A DNA stretch of 64,000 bases, from contig NZ_FUWY01000006.1 of NCBI RefSeq assembly GCF_900167375.1, positions 62,001 through 126,000 of the forward strand. The letters are read 5' to 3'. The notes under the pieces were generated by a model, which saw only the letters and a list, made by a program, of their open reading frames with translations, was not told the origin of the DNA and ran no database searches. Positions within the stretch are counted from its first letter, which is position 1; each line of letters starts with the position of its first letter. Positions 54,997 to 63,498 of the stretch are shown piece by piece. The DNA comes from Anaerorhabdus furcosa. Its GTDB lineage: Bacteria > Bacillota_I > Bacilli_A > Erysipelotrichales > Erysipelotrichaceae. A program made the position numbers and the translations under genes.

Positions 54997-55342
54997 GTAA
55001 ACCTTCTTGATAGAGAATACCAGATGCTTCAAACATTGAGTAGTCGGTAGAAAATACATTAAATCCCATTTCCATTGCGAGTTTCAATACTTCTTCATCC
55101 AATTTCTTACCACGTACATAAATTATTAATTCAAGATCTAACATCTCTGCTGTACGAAGTGATTGTGCATTACATAAGCCAGTAAGTAAAACAGTTTGGT
55201 CACAAGAGTTATTAATCATAGCTAAAGCATCGCTCATTAAATCTGTTGCGAACACATATTGATAGTCCTTGTTCATGAGGTTTTGATTCCACACACCCAA
55301 GGCAGTTGCATTTAATTTTTGAACGATTTGGTTTGCTAACAT
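54983..55342 (-). CDS. DRTGG-domain protein, copy 2
   Basis: A 119-residue DRTGG-type protein (MLANQIVQKLNATALG; TAEMLDLELIIYVRGKKLDEEVLKLA). It is the first signalling-type gene of the cassette, three bases after the NuoE-like gene. Sequence similarity to copy 1 is weak by eye. The role is unknown. Confidence 0.7.
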   Translation of the reverse strand: MLANQIVQKLNATALGVWNQNLMNKDYQYVFATDLMSDALAMINNSCDQTVLLTGLCNAQSLRTAEMLDLELIIYVRGKKLDEEVLKLAMEMGFNVFSTDYSMFEASGILYQEGLHAGD

Positions 55343-55344
55343 AA

Positions 55345-55845
55345 CTATGCACCCATTGGTTTTCTTTCAGAATCTAAGATGGATTGAATAATTTCAGAAA
55401 TAATTTTTGAAGAATCTGCATTACCATAAACTTTTCCATCAATAATAACAACTGGAGCAAGTCCACACGCACCTAAACAACGAGTAGCATCCAAAGAAAA
55501 CAAGCCATCAGAACTTGTTCCATTAACAGTAGCTCCCGTCATATTAATTACATCGTTAACTAAATTTTGTGCTCCTTTAACATAGCATGCTGTTCCCATA
55601 CAAACATTAATGATGTGTTTGCCTTTAGGTTCAGTTGTAAATTGGGAATAGAATGTTACTACACCATATACTTCAGCAACAGAAGCATTTGTAGCATTAG
55701 AAATTTTTTCCATTGCTTCAAAAGGTACATAACCCAATTCATGTTGAACATCATGTAACATGAGTTTAATAGGTCCTGGTCGACTCTCATGTTTTGCTAC
55801 AATCTCATCAATTTTACGAAGCGATTCAGCATTTAACTTTTCCAT
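55345..55845 (-). CDS. hydC: Hydrogenase NuoE-like [2Fe-2S] subunit HydC
   Basis: A 166-residue thioredoxin-fold ferredoxin with the four ligands CMGTAC and CLGAC, as in NuoE and HydC. It relays electrons between HydB and the other clusters. It opens the hydrogenase operon proper, two bases after the ABC permease stop. Confidence 0.92.
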   Translation of the reverse strand: MEKLNAESLRKIDEIVAKHESRPGPIKLMLHDVQHELGYVPFEAMEKISNATNASVAEVYGVVTFYSQFTTEPKGKHIINVCMGTACYVKGAQNLVNDVINMTGATVNGTSSDGLFSLDATRCLGACGLAPVVIIDGKVYGNADSSKIISEIIQSILDSERKPMGA

Positions 55846-55847
55846 AA

Positions 55848-56579
55848 TTAACCTCCATTTGATTTTCTATTTATGAATTGATCGAATATCCAATCAATTA
55901 TAAAACAAATACAGATGATGATAATTGTCCAAGCAAACAAACTTGTTGTATCCAAATTAAGTCTTGCTATATGCAATTGTTTACCGATACCATTTCTAAC
56001 TTGTCCTAGAATTTCTGCCATAACTGCAACTTTAAATCCTAAACCGAAAGCCATTTTACTTGAACTTAAAATGGTTGGGATTAACATCGGTAACGTTTTC
56101 TTTTTCACTAATTCAAAGAATGATTCTGGATAAATGGATTGAACATCTTTTAATTCTTGTGGTTCATTATCCATTGAAAACAGAAAGTTATTATAAAATA
56201 TTGGAAACAAAATAAGAAAACAAATAATACTTACACTTTTTTCTGAACCAAACCAAACTAATGCAATAATAATATAACTAATATTGGGAATGGATTTAGT
56301 TAGAAGTTGTAATGGTGCAAATAAGTTTCGAAACACTTTAGAATAACTTGATACTATTGATAAACAAATCGCCGAAATAAACGAAATTCCAAATCCAACA
56401 ACGACTCTTCCTAGCGTAGAAAATATGCTTTGATAAAAAATAGATTTTGTAAACAATAGACAAACATTTTGAAGTACATCCAGTGGATAAGGTATTAGAA
56501 TATCATTATGAACAACCATGGATAAAACTTGCCATAATGCAACCAGTATCAAGATTGTAATACCATGTTCCTTTTTCAT
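55848..56579 (-). CDS. ABC transporter permease, nitrate/sulfonate/taurine type
   Basis: A 243-residue membrane protein with about six helices and the EAA-loop-like segment MDNEPQELKDVQSIYPESFFELVKKKTLP, typical of SsuC/TauC permeases. It lies between the lipoprotein and the hydrogenase genes. No ATP-binding protein is encoded beside it. The substrate is unknown. Confidence 0.82.
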   Translation of the reverse strand: MKKEHGITILILVALWQVLSMVVHNDILIPYPLDVLQNVCLLFTKSIFYQSIFSTLGRVVVGFGISFISAICLSIVSSYSKVFRNLFAPLQLLTKSIPNISYIIIALVWFGSEKSVSIICFLILFPIFYNNFLFSMDNEPQELKDVQSIYPESFFELVKKKTLPMLIPTILSSSKMAFGLGFKVAVMAEILGQVRNGIGKQLHIARLNLDTTSLFAWTIIIICICFIIDWIFDQFINRKSNGG

Positions 56580-56656
56580 GTATTCACCATATCATTTACA
56601 TTTAAGATGTTTTCATTATACCATTACCCTTAATAAAAAAATAGACTTTTTCACAA

Positions 56657-56681
56657 GAAAAGGAAGCGATTTTTCGCTTCC
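56657..56681 (-). terminator. Intrinsic terminator or attenuator after the lipoprotein gene
   Basis: GGAAGCGA (56662-56669) and TCGCTTCC (56674-56681) form a perfect eight-base stem with a four-base loop, followed on the minus strand by TTTTC. The stem reaches the lipoprotein stop codon. It may reduce read-through into the permease and hydrogenase genes. Confidence 0.7.
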
Positions 56682-57625
56682 TACTTAATAATAGATTCCT
56701 CAAAATTTTCAATACCAAATAGTGCTAAGAATGCTTGCAACTGCTCTATTGATTCACTAGCAGGCACATAACGAATATTCATTCGATCCCATGTCTTAGA
56801 AACAATTTCACTACTTGGAACCCCTAGCTCTTCTGGTGTTATTTCATCAATATCTAGTTTCAATTGATCCATCGTATCAGCATTAACATTACTTACATAA
56901 TCTTGAATGGATGCAATGAATTGATCATAGACTACTTTATTTTCATTGTATTTATCTTCAAGTACATAAATTGCAGCTTGAGGATAACCTACAGTTCCTG
57001 ATTTTGCTTCAAACTCTTTTTGAAGGTCCATAATAATTTTAAATTCTTTTCCTTGCTCTTTTCCCTTAGCAATCGTTGCAGTTGCTGCAGGTTCTGCAAG
57101 TAAAGCAACATTTGCTTTTCCAGATAATAATGCTGCTTGAGCATCTGTAACTGAGTTATAGTAAGTCACATTGGGTTTAATATCCACGACTGTTTCATTA
57201 AACACAAGACCTGGTACGGCACCTTCTCCAAATGCTGCTAACTCACCTTCATTACTCAATGCATCTTCACTATCTGCTACAAGGTACAAATTACCCCAAG
57301 TAAGAATACCTAACATTTTGTAATTTGTTTTTCCAGCACTACCCAGCTTCGTTCCTAAATTAGTAGGTGCAATAATTACACTGTATTCAGGATTTGGATT
57401 AACAAAAGCTGCTTGAATTACATCCGTTCCATCTACAAATGTTACATCTGCACTTTTATCAAGCACAACTGGAATCAGTGGAAGTGATGTTGCCCCTTTT
57501 GGTGCAAGAACACTTAATACAACAGGTTCAGTTTTCACTTCAGGATCAGCTGTTTTATCAATTGGCGCTGTACTACAGCCAACAAGCAATAAGACAGCAC
57601 TTAGTACTGCAATCATTTTTTTCAT
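56681..57625 (-). CDS. ABC transporter substrate-binding lipoprotein
   Basis: A 314-residue NMT1/SsuA-like periplasmic-type binding protein with a lipobox: MKKMIAVLSAVLLLVGC, cleaved before Cys17. The rest fits the two-lobed fold (FVDGTDVIQAAFVNPNPEYSVII). Relatives bind thiamine precursors, sulfonates or nitrate. The start overlaps the thrS stop by one base. The gene pairs with the permease at 55848 and lacks a local ATPase. Confidence 0.83.
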   Translation of the reverse strand: MKKMIAVLSAVLLLVGCSTAPIDKTADPEVKTEPVVLSVLAPKGATSLPLIPVVLDKSADVTFVDGTDVIQAAFVNPNPEYSVIIAPTNLGTKLGSAGKTNYKMLGILTWGNLYLVADSEDALSNEGELAAFGEGAVPGLVFNETVVDIKPNVTYYNSVTDAQAALLSGKANVALLAEPAATATIAKGKEQGKEFKIIMDLQKEFEAKSGTVGYPQAAIYVLEDKYNENKVVYDQFIASIQDYVSNVNADTMDQLKLDIDEITPEELGVPSSEIVSKTWDRMNIRYVPASESIEQLQAFLALFGIENFEESIIK

Positions 57626-59364
57626 TATCTCACCTTATCGTTAATTTCTAGAAGTACCTTCTCAAGAAATTCATTTAATTCAACAGTTTCAGATTCTTGT
57701 TTTCCATAACGTCTTACATTTACGCTATTTGATGCAATTTCACCTTCACCAACTACAAGTTGAACTGGAATTTTATGAGTTTGAGCTTCCCTAATACGAT
57801 AGCCTAATTTTTCATTTCTTGCATCAATTTTGACCCTAATGCCATTTTCTTTTAATATAGCCTCTACTTTTTGTGCATATTCTAAATGGTTTTCATGATG
57901 AACTGGAACAATAACAACTTGTTCAGGTGCTAACCACAATGGGAATGCCCCTGCAAAATGTTCAATTAAAATCCCAATGAAACGTTCAATTGATCCAAAA
58001 ATTACACGATGTAACATCACTGGACGAACTTTCTCACCATTTTGATCAATATAATTCAAATCAAATCTTTCAGGAAGATTCATATCCAATTGAATAGTTC
58101 CACATTGCCATACTCTTCCAAGTGAATCGCGAATATGGAAATCAAGTTTAGGACCATAGAAAGCACCATCACCTGGATTAATTTTAAATTCTTTACCAGC
58201 AGCTTTACAAGCTTTTGCAAGTGCTTCTTCACTCTTATCCCAAATCTCAATTGAACCAATGTATTTTTCTTCAGGACGAGTACTTAATTCAATTGAATAT
58301 TCTAATCCTAGTTGAGAATAGATGCGATCAATAAAGGCAATCAGTGAAACTACTTCGCTTTCAATTTGTTCAGGAGTCATATAAATATGAGCATCATCTT
58401 GAGTAAAAGTACGAACTCTAAATAATCCATTTAAAGCACCACTTGCTTCATGACGATGTACTTGTCCAAGTTCACCCATACGAATTGGTAAATCTTTATA
58501 AGAATGCAAACCACTTTTAAATACAAGCAAACTACCTGGACAATTCATTGGTTTTATCGCAAACTCACGATCATCGACATCAGAAATATACATATTTTCT
58601 CTATAGTTAAACCAATGCCCTGATACTTCCCATAACTCTTTTGACATCATAATTGGAGTCTTAATGAACACATAGTTTTCTTTTGTATGTTCATTGTACC
58701 AATATTGCTCAAGAATATTACGTAATATCATGCCATTTGGTAAAAAGAAAGGCATTCCTGGTGCATATTCACTCATCATAAATAGATCTAATTCACGTCC
58801 AAGTTTCTTGTGATCACGTTTTTTAGCTTCTTCTAATAAATATAAATGTTCTTTTAAATCTTCTTCATTTTCAAAACAAATACCATAAACACGTTGAAGC
58901 ATTTTGTTCTTAGCATCGCCCTTCCAATAAGCTCCAGATACTTTTAGAAGTTTAAAATACTTTAATTCTTTTACTGTATCCACATGAGGTCCACGACATA
59001 AATCAACAAATTCACCTTGGCGATAACATGTAATCACTGTATCATTTTCATCCATATTTGAAATTAAATCGATTTTGTAAGGATCATCTTTGAACATTTC
59101 CAAAGCTTCCTCTTTTGATAATTCTTCACGAACGATACGTTTACCATCTTTGGAAATCTTTTTCATTTCCTTTTCAATCTTCTCTAAATCTTCTTCTTTA
59201 AGTGAAACATCACCTAAGTCTATATCATAGTAAAACCCATCAGTAATAACTGGTCCTACCCAAAACATAGCTTGTGGATAAATTCTTTTTACTGCTTGTG
59301 CCAGTAAATGTGCACAACTGTGATTCAATACATTCAGTTTTTCATTTTCTTTAATGTTTATCAT
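57625..59364 (-). CDS. thrS: Threonyl-tRNA synthetase lacking the TGS domain
   Basis: A 579-residue class II synthetase, shorter than the usual 640 because the N-terminal TGS domain is absent: the protein opens with NVLNHSCAHLLAQAVKRIYP, already the editing domain. Editing-site residues remain (HSCAH; LCRGPH). The catalytic core (KPMNCPGSLLVFKS; RMGELGQVHRHE) and the anticodon domain follow. AGGAGG precedes the ATG at 59364; the frame upstream is leader sequence. It is controlled by the T-box. Confidence 0.95.
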   Translation of the reverse strand: MINIKENEKLNVLNHSCAHLLAQAVKRIYPQAMFWVGPVITDGFYYDIDLGDVSLKEEDLEKIEKEMKKISKDGKRIVREELSKEEALEMFKDDPYKIDLISNMDENDTVITCYRQGEFVDLCRGPHVDTVKELKYFKLLKVSGAYWKGDAKNKMLQRVYGICFENEEDLKEHLYLLEEAKKRDHKKLGRELDLFMMSEYAPGMPFFLPNGMILRNILEQYWYNEHTKENYVFIKTPIMMSKELWEVSGHWFNYRENMYISDVDDREFAIKPMNCPGSLLVFKSGLHSYKDLPIRMGELGQVHRHEASGALNGLFRVRTFTQDDAHIYMTPEQIESEVVSLIAFIDRIYSQLGLEYSIELSTRPEEKYIGSIEIWDKSEEALAKACKAAGKEFKINPGDGAFYGPKLDFHIRDSLGRVWQCGTIQLDMNLPERFDLNYIDQNGEKVRPVMLHRVIFGSIERFIGILIEHFAGAFPLWLAPEQVVIVPVHHENHLEYAQKVEAILKENGIRVKIDARNEKLGYRIREAQTHKIPVQLVVGEGEIASNSVNVRRYGKQESETVELNEFLEKVLLEINDKVR

Positions 59365-59383
59365 GTTTTCTCCTCCTAAACAA

Positions 59384-59597
59384 ATAAAAACGCCCTTCAA
59401 TAAAAGGACGTATAATTACGCGGTACCACCTTAATTCCTAGTTATTTAACTAAGCACTCAAACAATAACGGTTGCTTCCGGCATCTTTTCAAAAATGCTA
59501 CTCCCAAGTGGTAATCATAAATCTCATCAATAGTTTTTCACCAACCAACTATCTCTCTAATCAAAGTATTTATCATCATGTCTTGTTCATCGTATCT
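59384..59597 (-). promoter_or_regulatory. T-box riboswitch for thrS (Thr, ACC)
   Basis: The T-box 14-mer (AAGGTGGTACCGCG on the minus strand) is at 59419-59432, and the terminator arms ACGTCCTT/AAGGGCGT with a T-run lie at 59384-59412. Stem I has AGAGAGATAGTTGGTTGG near 59545-59560, and the specifier ACC is at 59510-59512 in GATTACCACTTGGGAG. Confidence 0.95.
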
Positions 59598-59603
59598 GTA
59601 ACT

Positions 59604-59632
59604 ATAATAGACTTCTACCTCAAATTTGTCAA
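59604..59632 (-). promoter_or_regulatory. Promoter of thrS
   Basis: On the minus strand, TTGACA (59627-59632) and TATTAT (59604-59609) are exactly 17 bases apart, just ahead of the T-box. Confidence 0.75.
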
Positions 59633-59723
59633 CACCCTTGCATCGTACTTAAATCACTTTCCTTTTATTAATTAGCAAGGAAGATATAATAGAATTATAC
59701 AGGTAGCTAAAGGAGGATATATC

Positions 59724-60236
59724 ATGGGCAAAAAATCTGTAAATATTGTAGATGTAGATGTTGAGAAGCTGTTAGAGTATTTAAACAAAGCACTAGCAGA
59801 AGAGTGGTTAGCTTACTATCAATACTGGATTGGTGCAAGAATTATGGAAGGTCCTATGCGTAGTGAAATTGAACCAGAACTATTAATTCATGCCAATGAA
59901 GAATTAAATCATGCAACATTAGTTGTTAATCGCATCATTCAACTAGGAGGTACTCCCGTACTTACTCCAGCCGATTGGATGAAACTCTCTGATTGCGAAT
60001 ATCAAATACCAAGTGATCCTTACGTTGAAGTTATCCTTGATCAAAATCTTGATGGAGAACGTTGTGCTATTGAACGCTATCAACAAATCGCAAAATTTAC
60101 TGAAGGAAAAGATTTTTCAACCTATCAAATGGCAGTTACAATTCTAAATGATGAGTTAGAACATGAAGAAGATATCGAAAGTTGGCTCAAAGACATTGAC
60201 CGCCTTAAAGAAGATATTAAGAAGTTTAGACTATAA
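59724..60236 (+). CDS. Dps-like thioferritin (DPSL)
   Basis: Iron-storing, peroxide-detoxifying ferritin-like protein of 170 residues. It has a four-helix layout with ferroxidase residues: Glu26/Glu27 (ALAEEWLAYYQYW), Glu60 and His63 (NEELNHA), Glu112 (LDGERC) and Glu146/His147 (DELEHEED). Cys91 (SDCEY) and Cys114 (GERCAIERYQ) match the extra thiol pair recalled for DPSL proteins such as that of Bacteroides fragilis, which sit near the metal site. A thiol-coupled peroxidase role would suit an anaerobe. AAGGAGG lies before the ATG, with TATAAT at 59685-59690. Confidence 0.8.
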   Translation: MGKKSVNIVDVDVEKLLEYLNKALAEEWLAYYQYWIGARIMEGPMRSEIEPELLIHANEELNHATLVVNRIIQLGGTPVLTPADWMKLSDCEYQIPSDPYVEVILDQNLDGERCAIERYQQIAKFTEGKDFSTYQMAVTILNDELEHEEDIESWLKDIDRLKEDIKKFRL

Positions 60237-60242
60237 TACACA

Positions 60243-60270
60243 AAAAGATATTCTTTATTGAATATCTTTT
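60243..60270 (+). terminator. Intrinsic terminator after the thioferritin gene
   Basis: AAAAGATATTC (60243-60253) and GAATATCTTTT (60260-60270) form a perfect 11-base stem with a six-base loop. The ends make it usable on both strands. Confidence 0.75.
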
Positions 60271-60278
60271 CTAATAAA

Positions 60279-60304
60279 TGAAAAGAACTGTTAATAGTAA
60301 CAGT
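60279..60304 (-). terminator. Intrinsic terminator after ppdK
   Basis: ACTGTTA (60287-60293) and TAACAGT (60298-60304) form a seven-base stem; on the minus strand TCTTTTC follows. It lies 16 bases past the ppdK stop. Confidence 0.6.
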
Positions 60305-60319
60305 CCTAATCCCTATAAT

Positions 60320-60739
60320 TTATTTTTTAGTTGTTTTTTTAGCAACTGTTTTTTTTGCTACAGCTTTTTTAGCAACAGGTTTCTTTGCTACTGCTTTTTT
60401 AGCAACTGGTTTTTTTGCTACAGCTTTTTTAGCTACTGCTTTTTTAGCAACAGGTTTTTTAGCTTCAACTTTTTTAGCTACTGCTTTCTTAGCAACTGGT
60501 TTTTTTGCTACAGCTTTTTTAGCAACTGGTTTTTTAGCTTCAACTTTCTTAGCCACTGCTTTTTTAGCAACTGGTTTCTTAGTTTCAACTTTTTTAGCTA
60601 CTGCTTTCTTAGCAACTGGTTTTTTTGCTACAGCTTTTTTAGCTACTGGTTTTTTAGCTTCAACTTTCTTAGCCACTGCCTTTTTAGCTACTGGTTTTTT
60701 TGCTACTGCTTTCTTAGCTACTGGTTTTTTTGCTACCAT
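60320..60739 (-). CDS. Candidate nested histone-H1-like protein (internal start in ppdK)
   Basis: The last 139 codons of ppdK can be translated alone from ATG at 60737-60739. AAGGAGG (60748-60754) is eight bases upstream, as good as any SD in the window. The product, [15 protein letters not shown]..., is almost only Lys, Ala, Val and Pro and resembles bacterial H1-like proteins such as chlamydial Hc2 or Bordetella BpH1, which condense DNA. It could be an ancestral separate gene fused in frame, or a nested gene still made by internal initiation. Free expression is inferred and not shown. Confidence 0.45.
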   Translation of the reverse strand: MVAKKPVAKKAVAKKPVAKKAVAKKVEAKKPVAKKAVAKKPVAKKAVAKKVETKKPVAKKAVAKKVEAKKPVAKKAVAKKPVAKKAVAKKVEAKKPVAKKAVAKKAVAKKPVAKKAVAKKPVAKKAVAKKTVAKKTTKK

Positions 60740-63400
60740 TCTATTAGCCTCCTTCTTAGCATTTTGTTCCGAATCATATTTGATTGCAGCTTGTGCTGCA
60801 GCCAATCTAGCAATTGGCACACGATAAGGTGAACAAGATACATAAGTTAATCCTACGCGATGACAGAACTCAATAGAGCTTGGATCCCCTCCGTGCTCAC
60901 CGCATATGCCCAATTTAATATTTGGACGAGTTTGTCTGCCTAATCTAGCAGCCATCTCGACTAACTTACCCACTCCTTTTTGGTCTAATCTAGCAAATGG
61001 ATCTTGCTCATAGATTTTCTTATCATAATAATCTGATAAGAATTGACCAGCATCGTCACGACTGAAACCAAATGTCATTTGAGTTAAGTCGTTTGTTCCA
61101 AAACTGAAGAACTCAGCTTCTTTTGCTATTTCATCTGCAAGTAATGCAGCTCTTGGAATTTCAATCATTGTACCAACCATGTAATTTAGTTTAGCTCCTG
61201 ATTCTTTAATAATTGAATCTGCTGTGCTAATTACGATGTCTTTTACATATTTTAATTCAGCAACTTCTCCAACAAGTGGAATCATAATTTCAGGTACAAT
61301 ATTGTACTTAGGATGTTTTTTGTTTACATTAATTGCTGCTTCAATTACAGCACGAGTTTGCATTTCTGCAATTTCTGGATAAGTAACACTTAAACGACAT
61401 CCACGATGACCCATCATTGGATTAAATTCATGAAGTGATGCAATAACTTGTTTAAGTTCATTAACAGTCATTTTCATTTCATGTGCTAATTCTTCAATAT
61501 CTTTTTCATTTGTTGGTAAGAATTCATGCAATGGTGGATCTAAGTAACGAATTGTTACTGGACGGTTTTCCATTGCTTCGTAAATTCCTTCAAAATCTCC
61601 ACGTTGCATTGGAAGTAATTTATCTAATGCAGCACGGCGATGTTCTTCATCACTTGAAACAATCATTTCTCTTACTACTTTAATACGGTTTGCATCAAAG
61701 AACATATGTTCAGTACGTACAAGTCCAATACCTTCTGCACCAAATAGAATTGCTTGTCTAGCATCATTTGGTGTATCAGCATTTGTTCTTACTTTCATTG
61801 TACGACGAGCATCAGCCCATTTCATAAATGTATCAAAATCACCAGAAATAGATGCAGGAACAGTTTTAATTGCTTGTCCATAAATATTTCCAGTTGAACC
61901 ATCTAATGAAATGAAATCTCCTTCGTGATATTGAATACCACCCACTTCGAAGTAGTGTTCTTTCTCATTTATTTTAATTTCGCCACATCCCGATACGCAA
62001 CAACGACCCATACCACGAGCAACTACTGCTGCATGTGATGTCATACCACCACGTACTGTTAAGATACCTTGAGCAACATGCATACCTTCAATATCTTCAG
62101 GACTTGTTTCTAAACGAACTAAGATAACTTTTTTACCCTTATTTGATTCAATAATAGCACTTTCAGCTGTGAATACAATTTGTCCACAAGCAGCACCAGG
62201 TGATGCAGGAAGTGCACTAGCAATTGGTTTAACTGCTTGCATTTCATAAGCATCAAATTGAGGATGCAATAAAGAATCCAAAGACTTAGGATCAACCATC
62301 ATAAGTGCTTGATCTTTTGTAATTAGTTTTTCTTTTACCATGTCACATGCAATTTTTAATGCTGCAGCTGCAGTACGTTTACCATTACGAGTTTGAAGCA
62401 TATAAAGTTTACCCTCTTCAATAGTAAATTCCATATCTTGCATATCTTTATAATGTTTCTCTAAACGACTACAAATTTCTGTAAATTGTTTATATGCTTT
62501 TGGCATAATATTTTTAAGTTCATTAATAGTTTGAGGTGTACGAATACCAGCAACAACATCTTCACCTTGAGCATTCATTAAGAATTCTCCAAATAATTTG
62601 TTTTCTCCAGTAGCTGGATTTCTTGTAAATGCAACTCCAGTACCACAATCATCACCCATATTACCAAATACCATGGATTGAACATTAACTGCTGTTCCCC
62701 AAGAACTTGGAATATCATTCATCTTACGATAGAAAATAGCACGTGGATTATTCCAAGATTTAAACACTGCTTCAACTGATTTTACAAGTTGAGTTTTTGC
62801 ATCTGTAGGGAAATCCTCTTTTAAGTTTTCACGATAGAATGCTTTAAACTTGATTACTAAATCTTTTAAATCATCCGCTGTTAAATCAGTATCCAAAGTA
62901 ATTCGTTTTTCTTCTTTCATTTCATCAATAAGTTCTTCAAAACGACTTTTTGGAAGTCCCATAACAACATCCGCAAACATTTGGATGAAACGACGATAGC
63001 TATCGTAAGCAAAACGTGGATTATTTGTTTTCTTTGCGATTGTTTCAACTACTTCATCATTAATACCAAGATTTAAGATTGTATCCATCATCCCTGGCAT
63101 TGAAGCACGAGATCCAGAACGTACAGATACAAGAAGTGGATTATCTTTACTTCCCATCTTTTTCCCTGTAAGTTTTTCTAGAGCTTCTACATTTTGGAAA
63201 ATTTCTTTTTTAATTAAATCACTAATTTTTTCTCCATCATTGTAGTAAGCAGTACATGCTTCAGTAGTAACTGTAAATCCTTGTGGTACAGGCATTCCTA
63301 AACTTGTCATCTCTGCAAGATTAGCACCCTTTCCTCCCAAAAGGTCACGCATTGATCCATTACCTTCTGAGAATTTGTAAACGTATTTTTTTGTTGGCAT
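60320..63400 (-). CDS. ppdK: Pyruvate, phosphate dikinase fused to a histone-H1-like tail
   Basis: PPDK interconverts pyruvate, ATP and phosphate with PEP, AMP and pyrophosphate. Residues 1-887 are a complete enzyme: ATP-grasp N-terminus ([21 protein letters not shown]), phosphohistidine loop ([16 protein letters not shown]), and the PEP/pyruvate barrel with [16 protein letters not shown] and [18 protein letters not shown], where relatives end at about 875-880 residues. Residues 888-1026 are 27 pentapeptide repeats (mostly VAKKP or VAKKA) rich in Lys and Ala. The linker codons for KKEANR carry an AAGGAGG SD ahead of an internal ATG. GGAGG precedes the main start. Confidence 0.93.
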   Translation of the reverse strand: MPTKKYVYKFSEGNGSMRDLLGGKGANLAEMTSLGMPVPQGFTVTTEACTAYYNDGEKISDLIKKEIFQNVEALEKLTGKKMGSKDNPLLVSVRSGSRASMPGMMDTILNLGINDEVVETIAKKTNNPRFAYDSYRRFIQMFADVVMGLPKSRFEELIDEMKEEKRITLDTDLTADDLKDLVIKFKAFYRENLKEDFPTDAKTQLVKSVEAVFKSWNNPRAIFYRKMNDIPSSWGTAVNVQSMVFGNMGDDCGTGVAFTRNPATGENKLFGEFLMNAQGEDVVAGIRTPQTINELKNIMPKAYKQFTEICSRLEKHYKDMQDMEFTIEEGKLYMLQTRNGKRTAAAALKIACDMVKEKLITKDQALMMVDPKSLDSLLHPQFDAYEMQAVKPIASALPASPGAACGQIVFTAESAIIESNKGKKVILVRLETSPEDIEGMHVAQGILTVRGGMTSHAAVVARGMGRCCVSGCGEIKINEKEHYFEVGGIQYHEGDFISLDGSTGNIYGQAIKTVPASISGDFDTFMKWADARRTMKVRTNADTPNDARQAILFGAEGIGLVRTEHMFFDANRIKVVREMIVSSDEEHRRAALDKLLPMQRGDFEGIYEAMENRPVTIRYLDPPLHEFLPTNEKDIEELAHEMKMTVNELKQVIASLHEFNPMMGHRGCRLSVTYPEIAEMQTRAVIEAAINVNKKHPKYNIVPEIMIPLVGEVAELKYVKDIVISTADSIIKESGAKLNYMVGTMIEIPRAALLADEIAKEAEFFSFGTNDLTQMTFGFSRDDAGQFLSDYYDKKIYEQDPFARLDQKGVGKLVEMAARLGRQTRPNIKLGICGEHGGDPSSIEFCHRVGLTYVSCSPYRVPIARLAAAQAAIKYDSEQNAKKEANRMVAKKPVAKKAVAKKPVAKKAVAKKVEAKKPVAKKAVAKKPVAKKAVAKKVETKKPVAKKAVAKKVEAKKPVAKKAVAKKPVAKKAVAKKVEAKKPVAKKAVAKKAVAKKPVAKKAVAKKPVAKKAVAKKTVAKKTTKK
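60332..60736 (-). repeat. Tandem array of 27 fifteen-base units in ppdK
   Basis: 27 units of 15 bases each encode one pentapeptide ([25 protein letters not shown] or VAKKT). A longer period is visible: blocks of P-A-P-A-V units of 75 bases recur, with shortened blocks in the middle. Synonymous codon differences (AAA/AAG, GCT/GCA, GTT/GTA) show it is not a perfectly recent expansion. There are no spacers, so it is not a CRISPR array. Confidence 0.95.
60748..60754 (-). promoter_or_regulatory. Internal Shine-Dalgarno in ppdK
   Basis: AAGGAGG on the minus strand, eight bases before the in-frame ATG at 60739. It is written by the codons for Lys-Lys-Glu-Ala in the linker between the enzyme and the repeat tail. 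Confidence 0.6.
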
Positions 63401-63498
63401 ACTTTCCTCCTATTTATTATATGAACTAAAATTTAAAACGGTTACATTTAACTCTAATCTAATAATAAACTATTCAACGTTTTTTCACAACCAAAAAA

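Noticed and set aside
60332-60736. Possible CRISPR array from regular short repeats
   Set aside because: The units are 15 bases and contiguous, without unique spacers, and they keep a protein reading frame.
60278-60832. A 184-codon Phe/Ser/Cys-rich open frame on the plus strand
   Set aside because: It is the mirror of the Lys/Ala repeat in ppdK: poly-A-rich Lys codons read as Phe and Ser on the other strand. It has no SD and no family.
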